A DNA stretch of 64,000 nt from Flavobacteriales bacterium. GTDB taxonomy: Bacteria > Bacteroidota > Bacteroidia > Flavobacteriales_E > Vicingaceae. Below the pieces are notes generated by a model. It had not been told where the DNA came from and ran no database searches. It saw nothing but the letters and a program-made list of their open reading frames with translations. This document shows positions 1-8,509 of this stretch, piece after piece (the first letter of the stretch is position 1; every line of letters begins with the position of its first letter). The DNA lies in NCBI GenBank assembly GCA_905339165.1, contig CAJPFH010000006.1, forward strand, positions 1 to 64,000, given 5' to 3'. The translations under genes and the position numbers were made by a program.

Positions 1-206
1 AAGCGTTTGTTCAGTTCAATAATGTACAAGGCTTGTTCTTCTATTTGTTTGAGCAAACGGGCACTCATATCAGAAAGGCTTATGCCTTTTTCCATTACTT
101 CTTTTGCGCTGGGTACGTTGGGTAAATGTTGGTACAAGTAAAGATAAGGAAATATTTTTGAGAATGGCAACTGGTTTAATGTAAAAATGAAAGGGATAAC
201 GAATGG
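1..206 (-). pseudogene. Truncated tail of a large Bacteroidota surface/structural protein
   Basis: An open frame enters from the right at a TAG stop (207-209) and runs off the left edge. It reads HLPNVPSAKEVMEKGISLSD, then SDMSARLLKQIEEQALYIIE. From memory this matches the conserved C-terminal tail of many long Bacteroidota proteins (pattern HLPxVPSAxEV...GI...LLxKIEELTLYxIE). In those proteins it follows hundreds of residues. Here a stop lies only about 35 residues before it, and the only ATG (complement of 93-95) falls inside the conserved block. It is probably a decayed fragment or the result of a frameshift; a short real gene starting at that ATG is possible. Confidence 0.35.
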
Positions 207-286
207 CTATTTTCTAACGAAAAAACTCTTATAAACTCGTCTTGTACATTTAAAAAATTAAGATTTTAACTTTTCAGAATCTGAAC

Positions 287-799
287 TTATTTTCCAAACA
301 ATGCTTTTAGCTCTGTCGCTTCTTCGGGTTTCATTTTACCGGCCAATATTAAACTAAGTTGTTTTCTGCGTAATGCGGCATCGAAGCGTTCTTTTTCCTC
401 ATCGGTTTCGGGTAATAATTCCGGAACTTCTATGGGTTTTCCAATTTGGTCTACCGCCACAAAAGTATAAATAGCGCTATTGCATTTAATTTTATTACCC
501 GAGCGAAAATCTTCTACAAAAACATCGATATAAACTTCCATGGAAGAAGTAAAGGCCCGAGAAATTTTTGCTTCAAGAGTAACCACATCGCCCAGTTTAA
601 TGGGTTGCCCGAAAGAAACATTGTTTACCGAGGCGGTAACTACAATTCTACGGCAATGCCTGTGGGCGGCAATGGCTGCAGCAATATCCATCCAATGCAA
701 TAAGCGTCCGCCCATTAAATTACCGAGGGTGTTGGTATCATTTGGCAGTACAATTTCGGTCATTACGGTTTGCGATTCTTTGGGGGTTTTTGCTTTCAT
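287..799 (-). CDS. Acyl-CoA thioesterase, hotdog fold (YciA/BACH type)
   Basis: This 170-residue protein hydrolyses acyl-CoA thioesters to free acid and CoA in the cytoplasm. The N-terminus has the family's PND..TLGNLMGGRLLHWMD block, with the conserved Asn20-Asp21 and Gly30-Gly31 and then Asp38 on the hotdog helix. The later SFxxPIxxGDVV stretch is also typical. Length fits a single-hotdog enzyme that assembles as a hexamer. The last 35 residues are charged and less conserved. The start lies 9 bases after the adenylyltransferase stop, so the two genes are probably co-transcribed. Acyl-chain preference cannot be read from sequence. Confidence 0.9.
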   Translation of the reverse strand: MKAKTPKESQTVMTEIVLPNDTNTLGNLMGGRLLHWMDIAAAIAAHRHCRRIVVTASVNNVSFGQPIKLGDVVTLEAKISRAFTSSMEVYIDVFVEDFRSGNKIKCNSAIYTFVAVDQIGKPIEVPELLPETDEEKERFDAALRRKQLSLILAGKMKPEEATELKALFGK

Positions 800-808
800 G
801 TGGTTAAG

Positions 809-1945
809 TTAAATAAAGGGTAGATTGTTGTCTATTTCTTTTGCCCAGGCACTTATTCCGCCTTTTAAATTGTATGTGTTAGTGAAGCCTTGTTCCTGCA
901 AAAATTCAATTACTTTGGCACTGCGTATTCCGCTGCGACAATATACAATTACGGGAACATCTTTTTTTATTTTGTTTAAGTTAAGAGGTATCGTATTTAT
1001 GGGAATAAATTCACCACCTATGTGTGCTGCTTCTCTTTCTGCGGGTTCGCGTACATCGAGCAATTGAAAGGTTTGTTGGGAGTCAATTTTTTGTTTTAGT
1101 TCTTGTACGCTTATTTCTTTAATGGTATCATTGGTGGATGTATTGCAAAATAATTCGTAATCGATTAAGGTTTGTTGGGTGGGTTTTTCTCCGTTTAAGG
1201 GATTTTTTGGGTTTTTGTTTATTTTCATTACCCTGCTTTGCATGGTAAGGGTATCGAAAATAAACATTTTACCGGAAAGCGGTTCTCCTATTCCTGTAAT
1301 TACTTTAATAATTTCGCTGGCTTGCATGGCTCCTATAATGCCTGGCAAAACCCCTAGTACACCGGCTTCGGCACAGTTTGGCACAGCTCCCGGTGGAGGT
1401 GGAGTGGGGAAAACATCGCGATAATTGGGTCCGCGAGCACCTTCTTTCTCTAACAAATTAAAAACCGATACCTGCCCTTCGAAGCGGTAAATAGAAGCAA
1501 ATACATTAATTTTTTCGTATAACACACAAGCATCATTTACCAAGTAGCGTGTGGCAAAATTGTCGGTTCCATCGGCAACAATATCGTAGTTTTTAATTAT
1601 TTCCAAGGCATTGCTACTGTTAAATCGGGTATTGTAAGTAGTAATTTGTATGTGCGGATTTAGTGCAGCGAGTTTGTTTTTTGCGATTTCGGTTTTAAGT
1701 TTACCTACCTCACCAGAGGTAAATAATACTTGTCTCTGCAGGTTCGATTCGTCTATGGTATCGTAGTCTACAATACCAATTTTTCCAACCCCTGCGGCTG
1801 TAAGGTAAAGTAGTACCGGAGAGCCCAAGCCGCCCGCACCAATTACCAATACGCGGGCCTTTTTAAGTTTTTCTTGCCCTTTGGTTCCTAACTGCGGAAT
1901 GAGCAAATGACGGCTGTATCGTTTTAGTTCTTCGTTTGAAAACAT
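809..1945 (-). CDS. MoeB/ThiF-type adenylyltransferase with C-terminal rhodanese domain
   Basis: A 378-residue E1-like enzyme predicted to adenylate the C-terminus of a ThiS/MoaD-like sulfur carrier and, through its rhodanese domain, help load sulfur on it. The nucleotide loop GAGGLGSP starts at residue 36, followed by the LQRQVLF arginine segment and DGTDNF. The rhodanese active-site loop CRSGIRS has its cysteine at residue 336. MoeB enzymes usually carry two CxxC zinc pairs; the first place reads NYRD here and I see no clear second pair, so the zinc site appears lost. This resembles MoeZ/Uba4 in layout. No carrier-protein gene is adjacent, so the pathway (molybdopterin, thiamine or tRNA thiolation) is open. 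Confidence 0.88.
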   Translation of the reverse strand: MFSNEELKRYSRHLLIPQLGTKGQEKLKKARVLVIGAGGLGSPVLLYLTAAGVGKIGIVDYDTIDESNLQRQVLFTSGEVGKLKTEIAKNKLAALNPHIQITTYNTRFNSSNALEIIKNYDIVADGTDNFATRYLVNDACVLYEKINVFASIYRFEGQVSVFNLLEKEGARGPNYRDVFPTPPPPGAVPNCAEAGVLGVLPGIIGAMQASEIIKVITGIGEPLSGKMFIFDTLTMQSRVMKINKNPKNPLNGEKPTQQTLIDYELFCNTSTNDTIKEISVQELKQKIDSQQTFQLLDVREPAEREAAHIGGEFIPINTIPLNLNKIKKDVPVIVYCRSGIRSAKVIEFLQEQGFTNTYNLKGGISAWAKEIDNNLPFI

Positions 1946-1952
1946 ACTGCCG

Positions 1953-1960
1953 CAAAAGTA
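1953..1960 (-). promoter_or_regulatory. -7 box for the adenylyltransferase operon
   Basis: The minus strand reads TACTTTTG, a perfect TAnnTTTG, 7 bases before the ATG at 1945. The upstream side is occupied by the terminator hairpin of the preceding gene, so terminator and promoter abut. The leader would be very short or absent. Confidence 0.4.
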
Positions 1961-1987
1961 AGAAAGCGGGAGGATTTCCCGCTTTCT
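1961..1987 (-). terminator. Hairpin terminator after the T9SS cargo gene
   Basis: A near-perfect stem, AGAAAGCGGGA pairing with TCCCGCTTTCT around a short loop, lies 28 bases after the stop of the gene at 2016-3002. On the minus strand it is followed by TACTTTTG, a weak T-tract that also forms the next promoter's -7 box. Confidence 0.6.
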
Positions 1988-2015
1988 TTTAAAAAGGTAT
2001 TGTAAAAGATGGGTT

Positions 2016-3002
2016 TTACTCTACCATCAATTTTTTAGTAAAAGTTTCTTTTCCATTCACTATAGAAATAAAATACATCCCTTTGTTAAGATGGCTAATG
2101 TTTATAGAATTGGTTTGGTTTCTATTGGTTTGGTGTAGTAAAACCACTTTGCCAGTAATATCAGAAACAGTAATTTGAGCAGAGGTAGAATTTCCGCACT
2201 GAACTGTAATGTTGTTTTTGGCGGGGTTAGGAAACACGTTAAAAAGATTTTCTTTAGTGGGTTCAATAATAGAATTGCTATTGGGGTCGTAAGTACGTAC
2301 CATTTTTACGGTGGTGGTATTTCCCATTACGGTTACTACATTATAAATTACCTGGAAAAGAGGGTGTTTATAAGCGGGATCCATAAAATTATAAGTGGTA
2401 GAAACGGTGTTGGTAACTACCGGGTTTCCCATAATATTCATGGAATCGTTAATATTTTGAACTGTTTTAGTTCTCAACACACTACCAAAAGAACCAAAAG
2501 AGGTGTTCAGAATACCACTGGCATCGGCACTAAAATTAATGGTTCCTGTTCTGTAAATAGTATTCCCGCCCGAGGTATATGTAGCGGAAAAATTATCGAT
2601 AAAGTTGGTGCCGTAAGAGCATGGGTATTCAAAAAATTTAACAGTGTTTGCATATTGGTAAGTAGTAGCGGTTGAACCAATTCCGTCAATAATCATATCG
2701 TTGGCACTGGTGGTGTAAAAGGTATAATCCTGATTGTTTTCGGTTGAGGCGAGATTAGAGCTTGTAAAAGTTCCTGAATAAGGAGTAGAAGAGGGAGCCA
2801 CATAGCTAAGGGTGTAGGTGGCACTGTCTATTACATTGATATTCCATACCTGGCTTGTTCCTGTGTTTCCTTCGGAAATTCCGGCTACCTTATGAATTTT
2901 TCCGGAAAAAGAATCGCCCACCTGTGGAGCATTGTTGATGGTTTGTGCCACTGTCGACAAAATCAAAATTGATGATGCAAAAAAAGTGTAAAGTTTTTTC
3001 AT
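2016..3002 (-). CDS. Secreted T9SS type A sorting-domain protein
   Basis: This 328-residue protein has an N-terminal signal peptide (MKKLYTFFASSILILSTVAQ) and a C-terminal type A sorting domain of about 75 residues, starting FNVFPNPAKNNITV and ending FTKKLMVE. It should be exported to the periplasm by Sec and across the outer membrane by the T9SS, whose channel SprA is encoded at 19845-27089. The middle is rich in Thr, Ser and Asn with beta-type alternation and no enzyme motif I recognise, so function is unknown. It sits alone between a promoter with repeats and a terminator hairpin, so it is probably monocistronic. Confidence 0.8.
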   Translation of the reverse strand: MKKLYTFFASSILILSTVAQTINNAPQVGDSFSGKIHKVAGISEGNTGTSQVWNINVIDSATYTLSYVAPSSTPYSGTFTSSNLASTENNQDYTFYTTSANDMIIDGIGSTATTYQYANTVKFFEYPCSYGTNFIDNFSATYTSGGNTIYRTGTINFSADASGILNTSFGSFGSVLRTKTVQNINDSMNIMGNPVVTNTVSTTYNFMDPAYKHPLFQVIYNVVTVMGNTTTVKMVRTYDPNSNSIIEPTKENLFNVFPNPAKNNITVQCGNSTSAQITVSDITGKVVLLHQTNRNQTNSINISHLNKGMYFISIVNGKETFTKKLMVE

Positions 3003-3027
3003 GTTAAAGTTTTTAAGGGTTACAATA

Positions 3028-3074
3028 CAAAGATACTTTTTAAGTACACAAGTTAAGTACGTACAGATACTTAA
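3028..3074 (-). promoter_or_regulatory. Promoter embedded in AAGTA/TACTT repeats
   Basis: On the minus strand TATCTTTG (complement of 3028-3035) matches TAnnTTTG, 26 bases before the ATG at 3002. Just upstream are TACTT-TTT-AAGTA (3034-3046) and the inverted repeat TTAAGTA/TACTTAA (3053-3059 and 3068-3074, 8-base spacer). The repeats cover the area between the -7 and -33 boxes, where a regulator could bind. Confidence 0.4.
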
Positions 3075-3196
3075 TTAATGTTTGTTGGAGAGAATCCTCT
3101 TCTTTTTTATTGTAAATAGGCCAAACGAAAAGCGTTTACAAAAAGGCAGTTGAGAGGGGTATGAATTTAGTTAGAGATTTGTAGAAGATATGTTTT

Positions 3197-5362
3197 TTAA
3201 ACAGATTCTTCACTATCTTTTTTCTTAAAAATAGAACTAATGCCTTTTCCAATTTTCTGAACGGCATCAATTCCTCTATTTAAAGGTTCTGCAGAAAAGT
3301 CGCTATATTTTTCGTTGCTTATGTTGTCGGAATAAGGTTGAGGATAGATTACAAACCGGCTATTTTTTGTAAAGTGTTTCTCGAGTTTGGTCGGAAGGTT
3401 TTCCAATGTTCCCATGTAGGAAGCAGCCCCTTTTCGGGCAGATACTAAAATAAACAAATCTTCTGCTTGAATGTGTCTTGATAGCACGAGAAAATCTTCC
3501 CAATCGGTAAAAGGGTTTGCTTTAAATGACACCGTAATCTTTGCTTTTTTAAAAAATTTTTGAACCGCTTTTTCGGTATTCTCGTTAGAATAAAGTAAAA
3601 TGGGAATACTTAATTCCTGAGCCAGTTTCGCTATTTTGCTTAACCATAAGTCAAAGCCGTATTCATGTTCGGTTAAAGGGGGTGCGGCAATCACAATTCT
3701 TTTGTGCAGCACCAACGGTTTTTCTAGGTGGCAAATGAAAGTGGTTTTGTCAGAGTTAGTTAATATACTGTCCATTTTTTCGCCAATCAATTTATCAAAT
3801 AATCCTGATCGTTGTGGCCATCCCAACACAATAATGTTTGCTATTATTTCTCTTGAAATTCTGGCTATACCGCTAGCTGGGTTATGGTCGATAGTGGTAA
3901 TGATATTTACCTTTGTTTCGGAAGCAGAGGCTTGTTTTACATATTCTTCAAGTTTATTTCTTGCTTTTAGAATATTCATTTCAGCTTCTTTGTTATTAGA
4001 AACAACTGAAAGAATGGAAACCGGATTTGCCGATTTTTTTTCTTTGATAAAAATGGCAAACTCAAGAAGTTTTTCTATGCTAGAAACATTTGCAATAGGT
4101 AAAAGAATATGTTCGTTAAGAACACCATCAAATTTTATAAAACTTTCTGTTTCATCTTCCGATTCAATAACAATTTTTTTAGCCGCTTTTTCTGTGGCAA
4201 AAGAGGCCACTATGCAGGTAATGAGAATAAGTATAATGGTACCGTTGAGGATGTTTTCGTCTAATATACCGGCTTTGTAACCCACTAAAATGATTGCCAA
4301 TGTTGCGGCAGCGTGAGAGGTGCTAAGTCCAAAAATAAGTTGTCGCTGTGCTTTAGAATACTTAAATATGAGCTGAGTGAACAAAGCGGCAAGCCATTTT
4401 CCAAAAATAGCCACCAACGTTAGTGTTCCCGCCACTATAAGGGCTGTAGGGCCACTTAAAATTACACGTACATCAACCAACATTCCTACGCTAATAAGAA
4501 AAAACGGAATAAATAGGGAATTTCCAATAAATTCTATGCGGTTCATCAATGCAGAAGAATGTGGAATAAGTTTGTTTAAAGCCAAACCTGCAACGAAAGC
4601 TCCAATGATAGGCTCAACGCCTGCTACTTCTGCTAAAAAGGCCGCTAAAAAAACAATCGACAAGACAAAAATATAGTGTGAATGTTTTTCACTTTCCAAT
4701 TTGCGAAAAAACCATTTTGCGATTTTTGGAATGAGAAGAAACATGATGGCCGAGAAAATGATTAATGAAACCCCTAATCTAATCCAAAATTCTGAGTTTA
4801 AACTTCCCTGACTTTTTCCTATCACTACGGCCAAAATAATAAGCACGGCTGTATCGGTTAATATGGTTCCACCTACGGTAACGGCAACCGCCTGATTTTT
4901 TGAAACGCCTAATTTGCTTACAATGGGATAGGCTACGAGTGTATGTGTGGCAAACATGCTGGCAGTAAGAAAACTGGCATTAAAATCGTATCCGAGTATA
5001 TAATAGCAAACCGGAAAACCTACTCCTATTGGAATAATAAACGTAAAAAATCCAAACAAAAGACTTTTATTTTGATTTGTTTTGAATTCGTTCATATCAA
5101 GTTCTAATCCGGCAATGAACATAATGTAAAGAAGTCCGATAGTTGAAAAGAGTTCAATAGCAGAATTTTTCTCAAGCATATTAAATCCATGCGGGCCAAT
5201 TACCACACCCGCTATGATTAATCCGATGATTCCGGGTATATTTAATCTTTTCAGTAGTATGGGAGATAATAGGATAATAAATAAAATCAGCGAAAATATC
5301 AGCACGGGGTTGCCCAATGGTAATTCAAATTCGTGCATTAGGTGTTCAAAAAAAGAGGGCAT
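3197..5362 (-). CDS. CPA2-type cation:proton antiporter with Usp-like cytoplasmic domains
   Basis: A 721-residue inner-membrane transporter. Residues about 15-390 form 11-13 hydrophobic helices typical of the Na+/H+ exchanger fold, including the IPGIIGLIIAGVVIGP segment. The remaining 330 residues look like two tandem universal-stress-protein-like domains (ILLPIANVSSIEKLLEFA and RIVIAAPPLTEHEYGFDLW begin them), which in related proteins bind nucleotides and regulate transport. It would exchange Na+ or K+ for H+. It follows the P-type ATPase gene by 35 bases on the same strand, the last gene of an ion-transport unit. The ion cannot be assigned from sequence. Confidence 0.88.
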   Translation of the reverse strand: MPSFFEHLMHEFELPLGNPVLIFSLILFIILLSPILLKRLNIPGIIGLIIAGVVIGPHGFNMLEKNSAIELFSTIGLLYIMFIAGLELDMNEFKTNQNKSLLFGFFTFIIPIGVGFPVCYYILGYDFNASFLTASMFATHTLVAYPIVSKLGVSKNQAVAVTVGGTILTDTAVLIILAVVIGKSQGSLNSEFWIRLGVSLIIFSAIMFLLIPKIAKWFFRKLESEKHSHYIFVLSIVFLAAFLAEVAGVEPIIGAFVAGLALNKLIPHSSALMNRIEFIGNSLFIPFFLISVGMLVDVRVILSGPTALIVAGTLTLVAIFGKWLAALFTQLIFKYSKAQRQLIFGLSTSHAAATLAIILVGYKAGILDENILNGTIILILITCIVASFATEKAAKKIVIESEDETESFIKFDGVLNEHILLPIANVSSIEKLLEFAIFIKEKKSANPVSILSVVSNNKEAEMNILKARNKLEEYVKQASASETKVNIITTIDHNPASGIARISREIIANIIVLGWPQRSGLFDKLIGEKMDSILTNSDKTTFICHLEKPLVLHKRIVIAAPPLTEHEYGFDLWLSKIAKLAQELSIPILLYSNENTEKAVQKFFKKAKITVSFKANPFTDWEDFLVLSRHIQAEDLFILVSARKGAASYMGTLENLPTKLEKHFTKNSRFVIYPQPYSDNISNEKYSDFSAEPLNRGIDAVQKIGKGISSIFKKKDSEESV

Positions 5363-5397
5363 TAACTGTCTTTTAAATTTTTCTTTTTCAAATTTCC

Positions 5398-7911
5398 TTA
5401 TTTATTCCGAAAGTAGGTAAAAATAGATGTATTTTGCCAATGCGATTGTTTAAAATGCTTTATAAACTCAAGGATAAAGAGCATAGTCATAGCTCCGATT
5501 AATGAAGAGGCAAAATGATTGAAACCCGGAAACTCAAAAGCGAAAATAATTTGCAAAAAAGGAATGGTAATAGTTAGCATCAACATTACAAATGCTACAA
5601 GTGAAATAATGATTACAGCTATATTTTTTTCAAGGATTACAGAAATAAAGCTACGTGTTTTAGATAAAGAAGACAGAATAAGAAATACGTTTCCAATAAT
5701 TAAAGCCGAGAATGTGATGGCTCTTATTTCTCCGTTAGAATGACCCTCATTAATGGAAATAAAATAAATAGTTACAACCATTCCAAGTAATAATATTCCT
5801 TTAAATAAACTGAATGTTATTTTGCTCCATCCGAAAAAAGAATCGTTAGGATTTCGAGGCGGACGTTTCATGATTTTCTTTTCCTCTTGTTCTGATTCAA
5901 AAGCAATGGCACAAACCGGGTCAATAATCAATTCTAAAAAAACAATATGCAGTGGCATTAAAAGAATGGGCAACCACGAAAAAAATGCAGGCAGCAAAAC
6001 CAGTCCAATAATTGGAATGTGAATAGCAATGATGTAAGACATCGCTTTTTGCAGATTGTCAAATACCCTCCTTCCGGAACGTATGGCATGAACAATGGAA
6101 GCAAAATTATCATCTAGCAAAACAAGTGAAGAGGCTTCTCGGGCAACGTCTGTTCCTTTTAATCCCATTGCTACACCAATATCGGCCGCTTTTAATGCCG
6201 GTGCATCATTTACACCATCTCCCGTCATGGCAACAATTTCGCCATTGGCTTTTAGTGCCTTAATAATTTGTAGTTTTTGTTCAGGTACTATTCTTGCAAA
6301 AAGAGTAGTGTGTTTTATCCTTTCCTTTAATTCATCTTCGCTCAGGCTTTGCAATTCTATCCCTGTTAGTACGTTTTCGTTATGTTTTAAACCAATTTGA
6401 TTAGCAATACTTTGGGCTGTTGCGGGATAATCACCAGTAATCATAATCACATTAATTCCTGCCTCATAACAATCTTTTATCGCTTGGGGTACTTCAGCTC
6501 TTATGGGGTCTTCAAAGGCAACGAATCCGGTAAAAGAGAACATGAAATCACTTTGTTTTTCAGGAAGATTAACCATTGCAGCACTACTTGTTGCTGCCGC
6601 CAACACTCTGTACCCTTGTACAGCCAAAGTTTGAACAATGTTGGTATAGCCGGCAATTTCAATTTCCGGCAATCTGCATAACTGATAAATGGCTTCGGGT
6701 GCACCTTTGCAGTATGCTACCGTCAATCCATCAACTTCTGATTTTAAAACCCTGGTCATGGCGAGTAATTCTTTACTCAAAGGGTATTCTTTTATCAGCT
6801 TTAATTGATTTTTTGATGTTTTTATCTTTTCATATTCAATGCTAATGGCCTTTTCCATCGGGTCAATGGAATTTTTTTGAGAGGCATGATTTAACACTGT
6901 CAACAACCCCTTTATTTTTTCTTCACTGGATGTAAAATCGGTTTTGTAATATATTTTATCATTCAGAAACAAGGCCGATATTTCCATTTTGTTTTGGGTA
7001 ATCGTTCCTGTTTTATCACTACACAAAACCGTTGCAGAACCAAGTGTTTCAATGGCAGAAGGCTTGCGTGTCAATACATTGTTTTTTGACAAACGCCAAG
7101 CACCTAATGCCAAAAATATGGTAAGTACTACGGGAAATTCTTCGGGCAGCAATGCCATGGCAGCAGCCAGTCCATTAATAAGGGCGTTTAATATATTGCC
7201 CCGAGTGAAGTAAAACGCAGCAATTACTCCTGAGCTAACGATGGCTCCACTTATAAATAAGTTGCGAATCAGTTTTTTCATTTCACGCTGCAGGCGTGTA
7301 CTTTCTTGTTCTATGCTTTGCAACGAAGTTCCAATTTTGCCAAATTGGGTTTTGGTTCCTGTGCTGATAACTTTTGCAATGCCTTTTCCCTGTACCACTA
7401 ATGTGCCGCTGAATATACGATTTTGGGAATCTTCGTTTTTAATTACCGGAATGGATTCTCCTGTCAGTAAAGATTCATCAATGGTTAGATTGTTGCTTTC
7501 TAAGACCAATGCATCAGCCGGCACACGGTCGCCTTCATGTAAAATAATGATATCATCGGGCACTACATCTCTTCCCGAAATTCTTGTTTCTGTACCATCT
7601 CGAATGACTAAAGCCCTTGGAGAGGCAAGTTGTCTCAAGGCTTCTAATGATTTCTCCGTTTTACGATATTGATAAAAGGTAATTAAAATGATTACGAATA
7701 CCCAACATAATAGAATGATGCCTTCGGAATAGTTGCCCAATAGAAAGTAGACAGAACCACAGCATAGAAGCAGAATAAACATGGGTTCTTTTACCACCTC
7801 TTTAGCAATTTGCCAAACATTTTTTGGTTTTGCAGAGGGTAATTCGTTATACCCGTGCAGTTTTAACTGTTCGGCCGCTTTTTTACCGGTTATTCCATTT
7901 TTTATGCTCAC
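5398..7911 (-). CDS. P-type cation-transporting ATPase (P2-like)
   Basis: An 837-residue inner-membrane pump with the complete P-type core: actuator TGES at residues 150-153, the membrane motif PEEFP at 256-260, the phosphorylation motif DKTGT with Asp299, and TGDGVNDAPALK in the hinge. The N-terminus resembles Ca2+-ATPase leaders (LKLHGYNELP) and lacks heavy-metal CxxC domains, so it is not a P1B copper or zinc pump. PEEFP replaces the PEGLP common in Ca2+ pumps; the last helices keep Glu and Asp (LELIIDP). Ca2+ or Mn2+ is likely but unproven. The start codon is GTG at 7911. Probably co-transcribed with the antiporter downstream. Confidence 0.88.
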   Translation of the reverse strand: MSIKNGITGKKAAEQLKLHGYNELPSAKPKNVWQIAKEVVKEPMFILLLCCGSVYFLLGNYSEGIILLCWVFVIILITFYQYRKTEKSLEALRQLASPRALVIRDGTETRISGRDVVPDDIIILHEGDRVPADALVLESNNLTIDESLLTGESIPVIKNEDSQNRIFSGTLVVQGKGIAKVISTGTKTQFGKIGTSLQSIEQESTRLQREMKKLIRNLFISGAIVSSGVIAAFYFTRGNILNALINGLAAAMALLPEEFPVVLTIFLALGAWRLSKNNVLTRKPSAIETLGSATVLCSDKTGTITQNKMEISALFLNDKIYYKTDFTSSEEKIKGLLTVLNHASQKNSIDPMEKAISIEYEKIKTSKNQLKLIKEYPLSKELLAMTRVLKSEVDGLTVAYCKGAPEAIYQLCRLPEIEIAGYTNIVQTLAVQGYRVLAAATSSAAMVNLPEKQSDFMFSFTGFVAFEDPIRAEVPQAIKDCYEAGINVIMITGDYPATAQSIANQIGLKHNENVLTGIELQSLSEDELKERIKHTTLFARIVPEQKLQIIKALKANGEIVAMTGDGVNDAPALKAADIGVAMGLKGTDVAREASSLVLLDDNFASIVHAIRSGRRVFDNLQKAMSYIIAIHIPIIGLVLLPAFFSWLPILLMPLHIVFLELIIDPVCAIAFESEQEEKKIMKRPPRNPNDSFFGWSKITFSLFKGILLLGMVVTIYFISINEGHSNGEIRAITFSALIIGNVFLILSSLSKTRSFISVILEKNIAVIIISLVAFVMLMLTITIPFLQIIFAFEFPGFNHFASSLIGAMTMLFILEFIKHFKQSHWQNTSIFTYFRNK

Positions 7912-7994
7912 TGTAATATTCTTAACCCAATTTACTTACAACAGGAATAGAAGAGGGTTAAAATATTTGCAGCAAAAGGCTGTTCACTGTTTTT

Positions 7995-8492
7995 CTAATC
8001 GTCATCTTCTTCTGATGGGTTTTGATTCATTGGTGCGGGAGTTTCATTTTGGTTTGCTCTGATTTCTGTATGTCTTATTTCTCCTCCTGTTGTTCCGGTT
8101 TCCTTGCCAAAATAGATTACTACAAAAGCAAAAATCAAAATAGCCATAATTACATATTTTGAAAAAGTTTTTTGTTTAATGCTTGCCCAAAGTCCAAACA
8201 AAGAAAGTCCGCCTAAAATGTAAGTTAGAATTGAAAAAAATTCTGCTGATTCTTCGTGGCTTTCAATGTAGTTTTCTGTTATTCCACTAATGTTTTCAAC
8301 CACATCTTCAGCACCTTCACCGCTTGTCATTGCGGCAATAGAGCTCAGAGAGCCTATAATAAAAAGTAAGAAAGCCGTTCGCTTAACGGCATCGGATTTA
8401 AAAATTAAACCCGTAATCATAACGATTATTCCCACTATCGGGAAAATGATGGGTAAATGGTTTACCACTAAATGAAAATGTGCTGCGTTCAT
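7995..8492 (-). CDS. Small membrane protein, DUF2231-like
   Basis: A 165-residue protein with four predicted membrane helices and a hydrophilic, acidic C-terminus ending in EEDDD. It starts MNAAHFHLVVNHLPIIFP, with His5, His7 and His12, and has a loop rich in Gly/Glu (SGEGAEDVVE) followed by a His-Glu pair. This layout resembles the DUF2231 family of haem-like or electron-transfer membrane proteins, though I identify it from pattern only. Seventeen bases separate it from the VIT gene upstream and 83 from the ATPase downstream, suggesting a shared transcript concerned with metal or redox homeostasis. Confidence 0.6.
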   Translation of the reverse strand: MNAAHFHLVVNHLPIIFPIVGIIVMITGLIFKSDAVKRTAFLLFIIGSLSSIAAMTSGEGAEDVVENISGITENYIESHEESAEFFSILTYILGGLSLFGLWASIKQKTFSKYVIMAILIFAFVVIYFGKETGTTGGEIRHTEIRANQNETPAPMNQNPSEEDDD

Positions 8493-8509
8493 ATATTAAA
8501 ATTTAAAGG

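Noticed and set aside
6989-7672. Long open frames opposite the P-type ATPase
   Set aside because: They are shadows of the ATPase on the other strand, with no start signals or domains of their own.
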